NCBI GenBank assembly: GCA_011800155.1
Contig: CM022370.1
Location: 1,054,001 to 1,118,000, forward strand
Length of the DNA stretch: 64,000 nucleotides
DNA from: Flammulina velutipes
Lineage: Eukaryota > Basidiomycota > Agaricomycetes > Agaricales > Physalacriaceae
Reading direction: 5' to 3'
Of the stretch, positions 10,489 to 22,049 are shown piece by piece. The notes beneath the pieces were generated by a model, which saw nothing but the letters and a program-made list of their open reading frames with translations, searched no databases and was not told the DNA's origin. The position numbers and the translations under genes are program-made. Each line of letters starts with the position of its first letter. Position 1 is the stretch's first letter.

Positions 10489-13468
10489 TCAGCGACGGTT
10501 GCGGGATTTGGAGGTGCGTGTGAGAGATATCGCAGGGACCGCGCCCAAACCGTGCGCTGGTGTGTAGTCCCGGTCAACCTCGCTGCATCTAAGATGTAAA
10601 AGCAAGTTGTAGACAAAGATTTGCTCGTATCTTAGAGGGAACGGCAGGTCAGTTTTCATATGTAGACGCAATCAAAGTCCACGTACTGAGCATTGGTAAA
10701 GACAACGGCCATCGAGTCAGAGTTGCACCGCAGAAGATTCGGGGCCATAACCAATGCCAAATTAGCAGGTGTCATTTTCGTAAGCGTCTGTGTACGGTCG
10801 TCCAAGAACAGTTGGAGGAAGCTGATCACGAAGAGTACCACTCTGCGATTGATCGTAGGTAACCGTTCCACAATCTGCACACACGCATTCGGGTCTTTGG
10901 AGCTCGAGATACACTCGTTGTACATCTCCTCTGGTACCAGAGGATCACACAGCTCGCGAAGCCATAACTTCATGAGTGATGCTAGGATATGCGGGTCGTC
11001 CACGCCGTCCAGCGTATAATATCCCTTGTCGATGCGCAGTTTGAGCTCCGATACAGAGTCGCCATCACCTGGGACGCGAAAGATGCCCTCTGCCTTCGTC
11101 CCTCCAAGTGCCAGAATGCCGTCCGCAAGGAATGGTAGGATGATAGGTACTTTCTGTTGAGGATAATTGCGTTCTTGGAGACGGATAATGGCATCCAGTG
11201 ACTCTCCGAATGTTGATGGATGGAACGCCGCGTCCTGAGATGTTTGTTAGATAACCGGCCATTTGAGATTGAGCGGAGAGGACACACTGATGCAGTCTCG
11301 ATCTCAGAGACGGTCGGAGGCTTCCCTCGAGGTCCCTTTTGTGCAATAGCATCCAAGCGGCGCAGACAGTACTTGGCCATGATGTCCACTCGACCTTCCT
11401 GCTTTGATGTGTGCTGCTGGATGAAATTACGTAGGTACGCCTCGAAATTTTTGGACGGAGGGAATGTAATCAACAGGACACATATCAGCTGCCAGCCTTT
11501 GAAGACACTCTCGCTGTAGAATGTGAGTAAACTGATTGACGTTCAATGAACGGGACCTACGTTACCGGATTGGAGGTGAGCTGTTTCATCACCTGGCAGT
11601 AAATCTCGTCACGAAGCTCTCCATGCGCCAGGCCATCACCTAGAAGCCATCGTTCCTCTTCCAATACGTGGTTAGAGGTAGAAGAAGACAGTGATGCCGT
11701 AGACGATCCATTGGTCGGTGTGCCACTTGCCTCAGATGGCGCCCTACCGCCACCAACGCGCTCCCTATCACCCATGATAAGCTGAATCACCTTGAACGCT
11801 TTGAGTGCCTGTTTGTTTAAATCTCGCTTTATGGCAAGAAGTGGACCGGTTAGCGGCGCCTGGGAAGAAAGTTCAGCAACCCAGATACATTACCGAGATC
11901 TAGTATTTTACCTTTTGCCATTCCATCATCTGTGCTACTGGTACGCGTCGGCGGAAGAGGAATCCGGTCTTGTGCGTTGAGAAATACTGCTTAGCATAAT
12001 CGGATTCAGAGAATTGGATGATGTCGGACGCCAAATCGTCTGGGAGGGCGGGATAAGACCGACTACATAGATTTTTAGTCATTCGAAGTTTACGATGGGG
12101 TAGCGGGGACGTACCCCGAGCTCAGCATGGCAGTTGTGGCATGGCCAGCAACAACACGCGGTTGCACGAGTATGGGTTTACCTGTGGCGCGATTCTTGAC
12201 AGGACTCATTTCAATCGTGGCGGCTAAGGGGGTTATAGGTAAGACATCTAGAAAGAAAGCGACGTGAGACAAACCTTGGTTGAGTATTGGGGCACTGATG
12301 GCTTTGCCCGCCACAGTTTTCACGGGAGTGGGTGGTATTGGTCGTTTTGGTGTTGCTGGTTTGGCTGGCTGGACGTCGACAGTACTGGGTGGCCCGCGTA
12401 TACTGCTTGATCCCGACTGGTATAGAGAGCCGTGTCCGCTATCTGAAGCCGATGTCGATAGCTTTTCTACTGCCGCGTTGAGACTTTGAGGTTGTGAGGG
12501 TCGGTGAGTGATGAATGAGGATGACTTGGACCTGGACATTTCTGGCGATGCTGGGCGTTTGTTGAGAGAGTTGGAGGACTTTTTGGACATGTAGGAAGAT
12601 GCCTCTGATGCTGTGACAGACGGAGAGGCGGGGATGGGAGGGAGGTGTTGCGCGAGAGTGTGATGTCGGGTTGTTCCATTATGATTAGTATTATTATAGG
12701 TATCGTTAGAGAAGGATCGCCTGGCTGATGGACTTTGTTTCTTGATAGAACCGGATGGGCTGTTACGAGGACCGGTGGATTGGGAGCGCTGGTACGACGG
12801 CCGTTCGGGTCCTAGATTCGGTACGGCATCGGCTGCTAATGACTTGGACAGACGGCTTGATAGTCTTCGTCCTAGCGCGGTATTCTGCAGATCATCAGGC
12901 AAGGGACATTGCTGATATCGAGATATAAACTCACTTGGACGACTCCCAAGGGTATAACAAAGCCTGGCGGACGTTCCCACACAGTTTCTCCCGTCTTTGT
13001 CTGGTAGTAGTACGGCAAGCCGCCGCGGCTATCATCGCTGAGTTCCCACCATTCGCCGTCGGTGCTTGGGGGTAGGCTGCGAATTGTCAGTGTAACACGA
13101 GGCTGGCCGCTGCCTTTGACGCACACAAAATTGCCAACGGGTGGGTCCCAACTGACTTGTCCAGTCGCCGGGCAAGCGTAGAACGAGGTTTCTGTCTGTG
13201 ATCTGGCTGAGTATTTGAACACGACGAACAGTGTCTAAATACGCACTTGAGGGTCTACAAGTGTCACCCAGAAATTCGACCCCCAGCCCTCTTCGCCCTC
13301 CTGCGCCGGGGTATTACTTCGGGATGGCTTTGGCTGGCGCAAGCTGGATTTCGGAGGAGTCAACGAGCCTTTTTCCGGCGCTCTGCCTTTGGTCGACGTC
13401 GACGATGCCTGTCGCGATATTGGTCTGGACGGTGAAAGAGTCGCTGCTGATTGCGCCACGACAGACAT
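10489..13468 (-). CDS. Rho GTPase-activating protein with WW, MyTH4 and RhoGAP domains (ARHGAP39/Vilse-like)
   Basis: Stimulates GTP hydrolysis by Rho/Rac-type GTPases. Nine exons: 13468-13247, 13195-12935, 12884-12275, 12223-12115, 12062-11912, 11859-11566, 11509-11288, 11234-10687 and 10630-10489; about 852 residues. Two WW modules lie near residues 63-95 (WVTLVDPQTETSFYAC, then VSWDPP) and 115-150 (EWWELSDDSRG, then VWERPPG). A Ser/Pro-rich linker follows, then a MyTH4 domain (about 420-640; APLTGPLLAIKRDLNKQA, GELRDEIYCQVMKQLTSNP, FKGWQL) and a C-terminal RhoGAP domain (about 640-852) with the arginine finger in GIFRVPGD and the signature LWLRELCDPLVP. The gene ends in an exon encoding QYEQIFVYNLLLHLRC and a basic tail. 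The order matches animal ARHGAP39/Vilse. No FERM domain or myosin motor is present. Confidence 0.9.
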
Positions 13469-14120
13469 GGTGAGCAAGTTATTTCAGTGAGAACGTTATT
13501 CGACTGCTTCCGGGACGGTCGATAGTGGCAGTGATCGTGGAGATGATTGAAGAGCAACTCGGTGCGGAACGTAGCCTGGACAACGAAGATGGCAAATGCG
13601 CGACGCTGAAGAAAAGAAACAAAAGAATGGACGAGAGTCGACGCCCTCACAGCTGGCGGAAGAGAGCCTGAGGGGAGCAAGAGCAAGGCTGCAGGGACGA
13701 AGCTTACATACATCTGCAAAGGTACGGACAACCGGCCCAGTCAATCCGAACATGAATTGCCTCGTGTCCTCTTCCACGCCACAACCCTAACGTTATAAAA
13801 CAACCTTCACCAGCTTTCCGAGGCAACGTCTATGGTACGTATGCGCGACAAAGCATACTGGCCGCAATTCGCAACTTTCTATTCAACTATCTGATTTACG
13901 TCAGTACTGTATCAATCAAAGCGATCCATCGCGAACCTGAACTTTTGAATGCTATCGGGGATTGCGGATAATTCCAGCATACAGTCGAATTAGTCTAATT
14001 GGGCGCTGGGAAATGAACCCTATACAGATACAGTCGAGCATATAATTTAGGTCCAGCGATAACTGGCTACGGTAAAAAGTCATAACGCCACATAGCCTAC
14101 CCAATGACTACCCTGTCCAA
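13469..14120. other. Intergenic region between RhoGAP 5' end and IML1 3' end
   Basis: A 652-bp tandem-gene spacer, both neighbours on the minus strand. It should contain the RhoGAP promoter and the IML1 terminator. Short overlapping open frames near 13500-13790 have no family signal. Nothing else was recognised. Confidence 0.5.
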
Positions 14121-17100
14121 TTACAACTCCAAAAGTGGCGGCTCCGATGGTCCTTCAGGCACCGGAGGCAGTCGCCTCTCTTCCTCATCATAAAATTCCT
14201 GCAGCTGTACAACATCAGAGCAAAATGCATCCAAAGCCGTCATAATACTCTCAGCAGCTTCAGCAGGCCTCTCCTCCTTGCCCCGACCCCTCCCAGGACC
14301 CATCAACCGGTTCGTCAAGAATAAAAACCCTTGCGAGCCCCCGATGACTTGAATGAACGCCACACCAGTCCGATGAATAAACTGCGAGTACTGGTACGGA
14401 GACCGACGATATGAATACACAACATCGATATCATCCGGGTACATGTCGGCTGCCTCCACGTCCAGAATGAACTTGAACTTGCGCAACAGCGCATATTCAA
14501 AATAGTGCGGCGTCTGTGTTCCTTCCGCTACACGAAGGTGGATGTCGGGCACAATAGGCGGTTTCAGCGCCAGGCGGATAGGGAAACACGACTGGAAAGC
14601 ATTCCTGTCCCGGATATCGCCTATCTGACGGACGTAAGCTTCGACAAGCTTCAAGCCGTAGCGCTCGATCGTCTTGTTCCAAAGCCGCAGTTGATCCTCG
14701 ATGTAACGACCTGTCGTGCCAATCCATTGTAGTTCGAAATGGAAGACTGTGGCAGGATTATGGATGATGTCGTGGTGCAGAACGACGGCTTCAGCTTGGT
14801 CACTGCGCTGAAGGGATATCAGGTCCGTTGATCTTGATACAAGACACTGCTTACCTTATTGGTGTCAATGTCAATGACCATAGATTGACTCAGGATGAGT
14901 CTCTTCTTGGCCACCCTTGTGGGAGGTTTCTGGCGAGCTGCGCTTGAGGAGGCGTTTCCAGATCGGCCCAACGTCAAACTCTCGTATCGTGGCAGCCACC
15001 GCGGAGTAGAGTGCACAGCATACTCGCCTACTAGACGATAAAAGTAATGTCTGTTTGTAATGAGTGATTAGCATCTCATAAACATGCCAACACTCACCCG
15101 TCCAAGAATCCATGATGACCTCTGCAGTGCTCGAACAATCCATCATTGAGAAGTTTAATCCCAACCTCAACGCCCTGCGAGCGAGAAGAAACGTCGCGAA
15201 ACTCGCGAACTAACCAGCTGACAAAGTCATGTCCAGTGAAAGAGTCTTGATAACGATAGTCATGCCACCGATTGTGCTTGATGGGAACACCATCTTCCTC
15301 CCGCATGGCTTTTGCTATGGCACTCAATGACAACACACCAATCTCCCTCTCGCTCTTAACTTTCTTCTTGAGTGGACCTGCAGCATGGATCGAATCCAAT
15401 TGATGCATCAACGTCTCGTCCAGTACAGACGCAGCAGGACTAAGCGTTGTTGGCAGGAAGCGAACAGGCGGTGGTGCTGGACTCTTGTCGTCCTGCCATC
15501 GTACTTTGGTGAACTGTTCCGCAAGTTTTTCCACTCCAAGGATTCGCGTCTCCTCCTCATTGAGAGTCTCCCCGTTAGGCCCGGTCGTAATATCCGGCAG
15601 TTCGAGTGTAGGTATGATGACGAATCTCGTGCGCCAGTATCGAAGGGACTCGTTGAATTGGTGCTCGTACCCGGCCACAAGCATGTCAAGACTGTTCAAA
15701 AACTTCAGATAACAATTGAAATGACTACACCAAAACAATACTGACCGATTCCAACCATAGTTCTCTAATCCATGGGATGTAAACCGTGTCGTTTGTTCCG
15801 TATAACCAACCCCGAGCTTGGGCCATATCAGACACTTGTAGGTAAACGGATTCGGAGGTGGCATCCTGCGAACATATCGCCGAACTTGTATCGCTTCGCC
15901 AGTATACGAAATCCGATGAATCTCGTTACTCATGCTCAAGTAAACAGGATTCATCGTCGATTTCAACACCTCTGAAGCTCCCCACGGTTTCGGAATCTCG
16001 TCGTCCATCACGCCTATGAAGGACCTATGACGATGGAAGTTATGTCGCTTTTCATTGACATTCTCTTCGTCAAGGTTCTGCCCCTTGCCCGGTTTCTGCA
16101 ACACGAACTGAAATCCCTGAGCTAGTCGCACCGCCGCCATACCCCTCATAACGACCAGGGCCCAAGCACGTCGGACATCGTCTGCAGAGCCCTTGACTTG
16201 AGGGGGTTTAATCATGAACGACCGCATCTCCTCTGGGTCGACGACAAAGTCGTACGAAAAAACATCGTACGAATTCTCTAGCTCCGCGTTAGTGGGAAAA
16301 TATTCAACTGTGAGCGGTAGACAGCCGGGTGTGACTATGGATGTCCACTTGATATCGTGTTTGTAGGCTGGTCGAGCAAAGACGTGTTGCCATCGGGCAG
16401 CTAGAGATGCTTGGACGTACGAAACAGTCGAATGGGGTTTAGATGGGTTGGGCCTTGTTCCAGGGGATGAAGACGACCAAGGACTATTGAGAGAACTGAC
16501 TGTACCGCGCCTCTTCGGTATATTCGATGAAAGGTCATCATGGGGTGAGACAAGATGCGCCGCTGCCCGGACTTCGCCGTCGATGGTTCGTCCAAATGAA
16601 GATCGTATAGATGTCCGATTGATTGCCATCGGCTGCGGGGTGTGAGGCGTTGAATCAGTTGCCATCTTTGAAGGAAATATGATTTGTGAAGGTGCAAGGG
16701 TACGTGTCGGAGAAGGCGTAGACGACGACGGTGGGGTAGGCTGAGTGGATGGAACACTAACTAAAGTTGCAGTAGACGTCGAGGATATCGCGGATATCGG
16801 AGTGGTCTGCGGTTCGCTTGGCCCACTTCGGAAAGGCCTGAACAGCCATGAAGGAGTGAGCTTGGAGCTGAGAGAACCAGGTTCTCGGGTCCCTTCTCGA
16901 GACAAGCTCTTTTTAGATGAGTACGCCGACAGATTTGAACGTAGGGACCCGATGGATGACCGAGAAGGGGAAGAGTTGCGAGTTCTTGTTGGCGTTTCTG
17001 GGGGTAATTCTGCATGATAAGTGGTAGGGCTCTCTTCGATAGGTGGTACTTTGGGAGTGGTAAGGGAATTTCGGTGCGAGGGCCTCTTTTCTAGCGTTAT

Positions 17101-18993
17101 GCGATATGATGAGGAAATTGGTTCTGGGACAGAAGAAATAGAATTGCGATTCGTCTGTGCTGGAGGGAATTGATCAACCGAGGAAAAGATATCGTTGTCA
17201 AATTGTTGAGCGGCGTCGGGCGTTAGACCAGACTCTCGGGTGACGATATCGTCCTTGAGATACGGCACTTCAATGCTGGAGAGTACATCGTGTTCCAATA
17301 ACCCTAAAGTCTGGATCTCGTGCATCTTGGCTCGGGCGAGGAACCTGTAAACTATCAATATTCTGGTTAGTGCAAAGATGTACCACGGCCTTACCGGTCC
17401 TCTCGAAAAGGCAAATCCTACGTGAAATGTGAGGTTGCGTGCTTGTCAAGAAACCAGGACATACCATCTGTTTGTCCCAAAACGAGACGGAAATCCAGAA
17501 CGGCTCCCACCAAAACGTTGATTTCTGCCGCTCGTCATCGTCTTGGCCGTCGTCGCCTCCCCACAGCGGATCGTGCAACCTAGATCCCGCGTCTCCGACT
17601 TTGTTTTCTGGTTGGATACCCATGAAGCTGAAGATAGGACTCTGGTGCAAAGGAGGCGATCCCAAGCAGATGAGGTCCAACCCAAAACCCTGATCCAACA
17701 TGCGAGTAGTTGTCAACCGAAGCAATTGTTTCGAAACTCTGAAGTAGCCAGTTCCGGGAGTGATAAGGAGCGTTGCAGCTCCAGTTAGTTGTAAGGAGCG
17801 GTCGATGTAATGTGTTTCCGTGGGATTGAGGCCAAGATTGAGCGCTTCCAGAATAGGCCCATCGTGTGCATAGGATAATCGGCCGACTAGGCGCACTTGT
17901 TCCGGTGGCTTAGTACCACCTTCGAGATTAGCGCGATGGTAATGGTGAGTAAGTAGAATGTCTCGTTGAAAATCCCAGAATGAGTTCTTCAGGCTGACAA
18001 GGGTTGGTTTCCACTCGTATATAACCTCCAAGTCCGTTATGACTTTGTAAAAGTCCTTGTACCACAACCCTCGCTCGTCTCTGCGTAGAGGGCCGGCAGC
18101 GTAGTCGATTTCAGACTCATCGTAATAGACACGAGAAACGAGGACGATAGTGACGGTGTGATTAGTGCCGGCTTCTTTCCACTTGGCGAACATGGAGGGA
18201 AGGAAGCTATGGACTATTTTCTCGTTGTAGCGCTCGCCGTCGTCTGCGAATTCCCAAAGTTCTCGGCATACTTGAATGAAGATGGTGACCTTGGCTGATA
18301 GCGACCTATAAACAGCTTTGGTACGAGAAGTCATGCACGCGGCAGTCACCTGGACGGTACAGGATAAGTACGGCATTGGCAAGACAGGAATATGAATGAC
18401 CTTCCTGCCGTCAATGTAGATGCTCTGAATCCTGGCTGAAATACTCCCGATAAAATTGACTTCTTGGTCTGTGTAGATGCATTGGCCGACTAGATGTTCT
18501 CCGAGACGCCACATATCGTTACGCCCGAGATACTGATCCTGAAACACAAGCTCGACATAATCAGCAGAATGCTGGGAACGATCAACCTGTACAATAATGA
18601 GCAGGGCATTTACAGGCGTAGAATGACACATACCTTTGTCAACAAGACCTCTGACCGCGATCGGTATCCAAACGTGTCTGCGACATGCTGAGGAATGGAT
18701 ATCTGCAGCTGGGGCTTGGCGACGCCGTCGTTCTTGCCAACGACGAAGAAGAAGGCCTTTGTTCCGCTGGCGGTGACACTGATCATGTCTCCTTCAGCGA
18801 CGCCCGGCCAATAAACATGGTTGAACGCGACTGTGCTGGATTCCTTGGAATCATGGACCCACAAGTTGAGCGTCTGCGTGGCGCCAACTTGAAGGGGCGG
18901 CGATGATACGGAAGGCGAGCGAAAGGACGACTGGGCAGTGTTGGAACGCCGCCGTGAAACGTGAGCCTGCGGTTCCGCGCGAGAAGTGGTCAT
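14121..18993 (-). CDS. IML1: IML1 / DEPDC5 homologue, SEACIT (GATOR1) subunit
   Basis: GAP-complex subunit that restrains TORC1 at the vacuole when amino acids are low, acting on the Rag GTPase Gtr1. Eight exons: 18993-18634, 18586-18401, 18349-17465, 17417-17395 (23 nt), 17344-15746, 15691-15098, 15050-14855 and 14807-14121; about 1509 residues. The N-terminal region is strongly conserved (FIGSISARIQSIYIDGRK; KVTIFIQVCRELWEFADDG; FKVITDLEVIYEWKPTLVS). A long Ser/Pro-rich insert (about residues 540-750) is followed by the core containing LDMLVAGYEHQFNESLRYWR, a DEP domain (about 1145-1230; DSFTGHDFVSWLVREF, GHHGFLDG) and a C-terminal domain (LQWIGTTGRYIEDQ...). The 51-nt intron 18400-18350 keeps frame and has no stop, so its retention would simply insert 17 residues. 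Confidence 0.93.
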
Positions 18994-19599
18994 GAACGTA
19001 AGTTCACACGCCCCGACGCGTTTGTGCTTGTTTGTTTGCACACCGCTCTATCTTATTAAGTTATAGAGCGCCTTGGTGCCTATTGACACTCTTATCAATT
19101 TCAGTAAGAGCCACGGGCCACACTGCTAGTCATATGTAACGTCTTGAGCTCGCCGTTGAGGGTCTTGATCGCTGGAGTCCCACTTTGTGTCATCTCCCTG
19201 GCGCGTCTAACTTGCACTATCGCTACAGTGTATCCCGCTCAGCTCGATAAATCTCTCGGCAATGTATGAGGATGTGGTGATTGAGGGAATCACAATACAA
19301 TTAACATCCTGACATCTCTGCGCACCGTGTTGGGACTTCCGACCAGTTTGAAGTACTAAACCTTGCGTCTGCACTGAAGAATTTACTCATATTCATTCCA
19401 ATGGTAAATATCTCGAACATTCCCTGGATTCTTCTTGATAACAATGTTCGTATAGATGAAGCAAAGGTGCACTGGAGGACTCGCTTCCGTTCTTTCCAAC
19501 AGTAATTTATTGATATTTTCAGATGCAAGTTTCGTCACTATATATATAAGCATGCGCATTAAGTTACAGTAGGCAGGCACTCTTTGTCCACGACGCCAC
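18994..19599. other. Intergenic region upstream of IML1
   Basis: A 606-bp region holding the IML1 promoter and the 3' flank of the small secreted-protein gene. A run ctatatatataag lies at about 19539-19551, but it is downstream of the minus-strand gene at 19600-19992 and no plus-strand gene follows, so I do not call it a promoter. Confidence 0.45.
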
Positions 19600-19992
19600 T
19601 CAATCGACGCCCTTCTCTTTCTTCAACCAAGCCACATGTTCCCTCACTTGCTCCGCTTCTTTCCAGCTGGTGTTGTCGTTCAAGGCGCTCTTCGCCAACA
19701 TGATTTCCCTCTCTAGATCCTCCATCGCTTCTTTTTGCACCATTTTCCCTATTGCCGACTTGGTTTTGGTCGTGGCTGTTCCCTTGAGCCGATCGATTTT
19801 TCTCAGGCGTTCAGCGACTGTCGTGGCACGCCGCATCACTGGATCCATGGGATAACCACCTCGTTTGGAGACACTTCCTGAGTTCGGGGATCGCGACGTA
19901 ACGGTGGGTGTTGGGGAGGCGTGTGCTACGATGCAGAGGGTGCCAAAGAGAGCGAGAAAGGCTAGAAAGAGGTATTTTCTTTGTGGAGACAT
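19600..19992 (-). CDS. Small secreted protein, unknown function
   Basis: A single-exon 130-codon gene with a clear N-terminal signal peptide (MSPQRKYLFLAFLALFGTLC, cleavage probably after VAHA-S, about residue 25). The mature part starts with a Ser/Thr/Pro-rich stretch, contains a possible dibasic KEX2-type site (VSKRGGYP), and continues as a lysine/glutamate-rich helical region with no cysteines after the signal. I recognise no family. The length, signal and lack of domains fit small secreted proteins or propeptides common in basidiomycetes. A TATAAA box sits about 40 bp upstream of the ATG and supports the start. It borders the repeat-rich tract. Confidence 0.7.
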   Translation of the reverse strand: MSPQRKYLFLAFLALFGTLCIVAHASPTPTVTSRSPNSGSVSKRGGYPMDPVMRRATTVAERLRKIDRLKGTATTKTKSAIGKMVQKEAMEDLEREIMLAKSALNDNTSWKEAEQVREHVAWLKKEKGVD

Positions 19993-20030
19993 GATTATTT
20001 TAGGGACTGCGGATTCGAGTAATATTTTAC

Positions 20031-20036
20031 TTTATA
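20031..20036 (-). promoter_or_regulatory. TATA box of the small secreted-protein gene
   Basis: Reverse complement reads CTATAAAGT, 39-44 bp upstream of the ATG at 19992. Position and sequence suit a core-promoter TATA element; inferred from sequence only. Confidence 0.5.
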
Positions 20037-20195
20037 GTGGCGCAGGGAGGTAACATGCTTGTAGTGTTGCTACAGCTACTACTCCAAGAGTACAGCTATA
20101 GCGAACGTATCATTGCTAGCGGCTGTAGCAATGGAATCTGTAGGTATGTCTGATCGTGTCATTGCCACATACAGTACCATCTGGACGGGCCCCGA

Positions 20196-20330
20196 TATTT
20201 GCACGAACATAGTGCACGAACCGTATGCACGAACATTTACTTACAAAATAGGTAATGCACGAACATGTGCAAACAAAGTTGGGGATTGCACGGACATGCA
20301 CGGACATGCTCATGCATTTCACAAACATGA
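20196..20330. repeat. TGCACGAACA-type repeat cluster, left, with one arm of a 28-bp inverted repeat
   Basis: Degenerate copies of TGCACGAACA and TGCACGGACA on the plus strand. The first 28 bases (20196-20223, beginning TATTTGCACGAACATAGTGC) are identical to the reverse complement of 21480-21507. Similarity seems to extend weakly outward (TCTGGA...GGG...C on both sides). Confidence 0.75.
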
Positions 20331-20804
20331 TACTAGCTATGCATTATATTACTATACATGTCTTTCATGTGTTAACTGAACACTGAGGACACCTGAGCCT
20401 ATCTAGAGCTCAAGCAATGTTTAAACCATCGGCCGGTTCATCCCGAGTGGCATAGTTTCCTAATCTGGACTGATATCACTGGCAGACGTCGCGCCTATCT
20501 CAATTATTAATAATATTAAATTATCAGTCTGGCGTCATGAAAGATACAATCTTCTTGAGGTAGGGTCCACATTGGACTCGTGCTACTAGGTATTCTACTC
20601 CTGTAACGCCCGCCAAGTGTCAAGCAGCATGTCACGGCCGCGGGCAATGAAATGCATGGACAACGTTCAAGGTAGTTAGTGGGAAAGACAAATATACATT
20701 GTACATACAACTTATGGCCCTTTACTCATAGAGAATATATAAGAAAAAAGACTTGAGAGGTAAGGGCTGTCTCAACAACATTGAGTGGTAGAGTGTATGG
20801 ACAA

Positions 20805-21000
20805 GACTGCACAAACATGCTCGAACGTTGCACGAGCATGCACGAACAGTGCACAAACATGCACAAACACTGCACAAACATGCACGAACACTGCACAAAC
20901 ATGCACGAACATGTACGAACACTGCACGAACATATTTATGCATTGCACAAACTTGCACGAACATTGCACGGACATGCACAAACATGTCTTGACACCATAC
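20805..21000. repeat. TGCAC minisatellite, central array
   Basis: About 195 bp almost entirely made of a 10-13-nt unit alternating TGCACAAACA and TGCACGAACA with single-base linkers; I count 14 exact TGCAC cores plus variants TGCTCGAAC and TGTACGAAC. All six frames are open here and give low-complexity Thr/Cys/His peptides, which are by-products of the repeat rather than genes. Confidence 0.85.
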
Positions 21001-21379
21001 AAACCCTGTAGGATGCTCCAACAATGTTAAGCACAAATCTTAAATGCCCAAACCACAGTCAGACAGCTCGCTAGCGCTACGGTGACGCGTCAGTAACGGA
21101 AATAGAGTGCTATCCGCAATATCTGAGCAATACAAATGGCTGGATTTCTTTGGGTATCATAATACATGGTTGCTATTTGAATGATCAATGACCGCAATAG
21201 CTGAACAGTAACAGAAGCAACAAAAGATAACTAAATAGTGTCATGCCCGTTCTTATAGACTTACGACGATGGCAACGCGACGCGACGTGAACCATCATGT
21301 GATATTTCGATGAAGGGTCCGATCATCGGCGACGGCGGCGGTCTGAGATACAAGACGCGGTACACGATGCGACGGATAG

Positions 21380-21507
21380 AAACTGTACAAACAGTGCACG
21401 GACAGACTGCACGAACGATAATGATGTATTGCACATACATTGCACGGACCAAATTGAGCATTGCACGAACATGCACATGCGGTTCGTGCACTATGTTCGT
21501 GCAAATA
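21380..21507. repeat. TGCAC repeat cluster, right, with second arm of the inverted repeat
   Basis: Several TGCACGGAC/TGCACGAAC units on the plus strand followed at 21480-21507 by the inverted copy of 20196-20223 (28 of 28 bases). The change of orientation happens only in this last unit. Confidence 0.75.
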
Positions 21508-22049
21508 GCTATGCCCCAATCCAGAAAAGATGATCGGTCACGATGGAGATCTCTGGAGATACTTTGAAAGTTGCAACTTTGGTGAAGATCATCCATCAAT
21601 TCATCACCGAGACCGAACAGCTTTACTTGTGGTCTCTGTAGCATAGCCGGCCATAGCGCATGGCTACTGGTAGATCCGCTTAGTTACTTCACCCACAAGA
21701 TGGATATCGAGTGGGAACGGCCTGACAATCTCAAATTGTATGAGGCAATGATCAGTCGCACTTTGTGGCAATGCTACTCAAAAGACCTCCTTTAACTGGA
21801 CAATCATCAATGCATTCACCAATGATAAGATCTAAGAGTCAAAGAAATATACAAGTACTAGGACTAGTGTACCATGACTCCCCGCCGGTCTCAGACAATC
21901 GAGACTGGACAGAAAGTGGGACATGGCGTACTATCACAATTATGGGGACTTGAATCCCTTCTTTACTTTGATAGTCAACCTCGTCATCATAAATCGTCGA
22001 CTCAGTTCAAAGGTAAAAATACAAGGTTAATAGTACTACTCTATACCCT

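Larger units (their letters stand above)
19993..22049. other. Gene-free repeat-rich tract between secreted protein and P450
   Basis: About 2.06 kb without a credible gene. It contains three clusters of TGCAC-based short repeats and a perfect 28-bp inverted repeat (listed separately). The remaining sequence (20340-20800, 21010-21370, 21510-22049) shows no family-like coding frame. The last part must include the P450 3' UTR. It could be a short non-autonomous mobile element with internal repeats, or a minisatellite locus. Confidence 0.6.

Noticed and set aside
13830..13920. Possible small gene with an intron right after ATG (atg|gtacgt...gtcag|tactg)
   Set aside because: The spliced frame closes after about a dozen codons, so it has no coding value; the splice-like signals may be chance or lie in a 5' UTR.
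19539..19551. TATATATA-like run as a promoter
   Set aside because: It lies downstream of the only nearby gene on the minus strand, and there is no plus-strand gene after it.
20722..21036. Open frames of 75-105 codons on both strands rich in Cys, Thr, His or Val
   Set aside because: They lie exactly on the TGCAC minisatellite, exist in all six frames and have no start context, family or splice support; they are repeat by-products.
20196..21507. CRISPR-like array
   Set aside because: Units are 10-13 nt and contiguous with no unique spacers, and the organism is eukaryotic.
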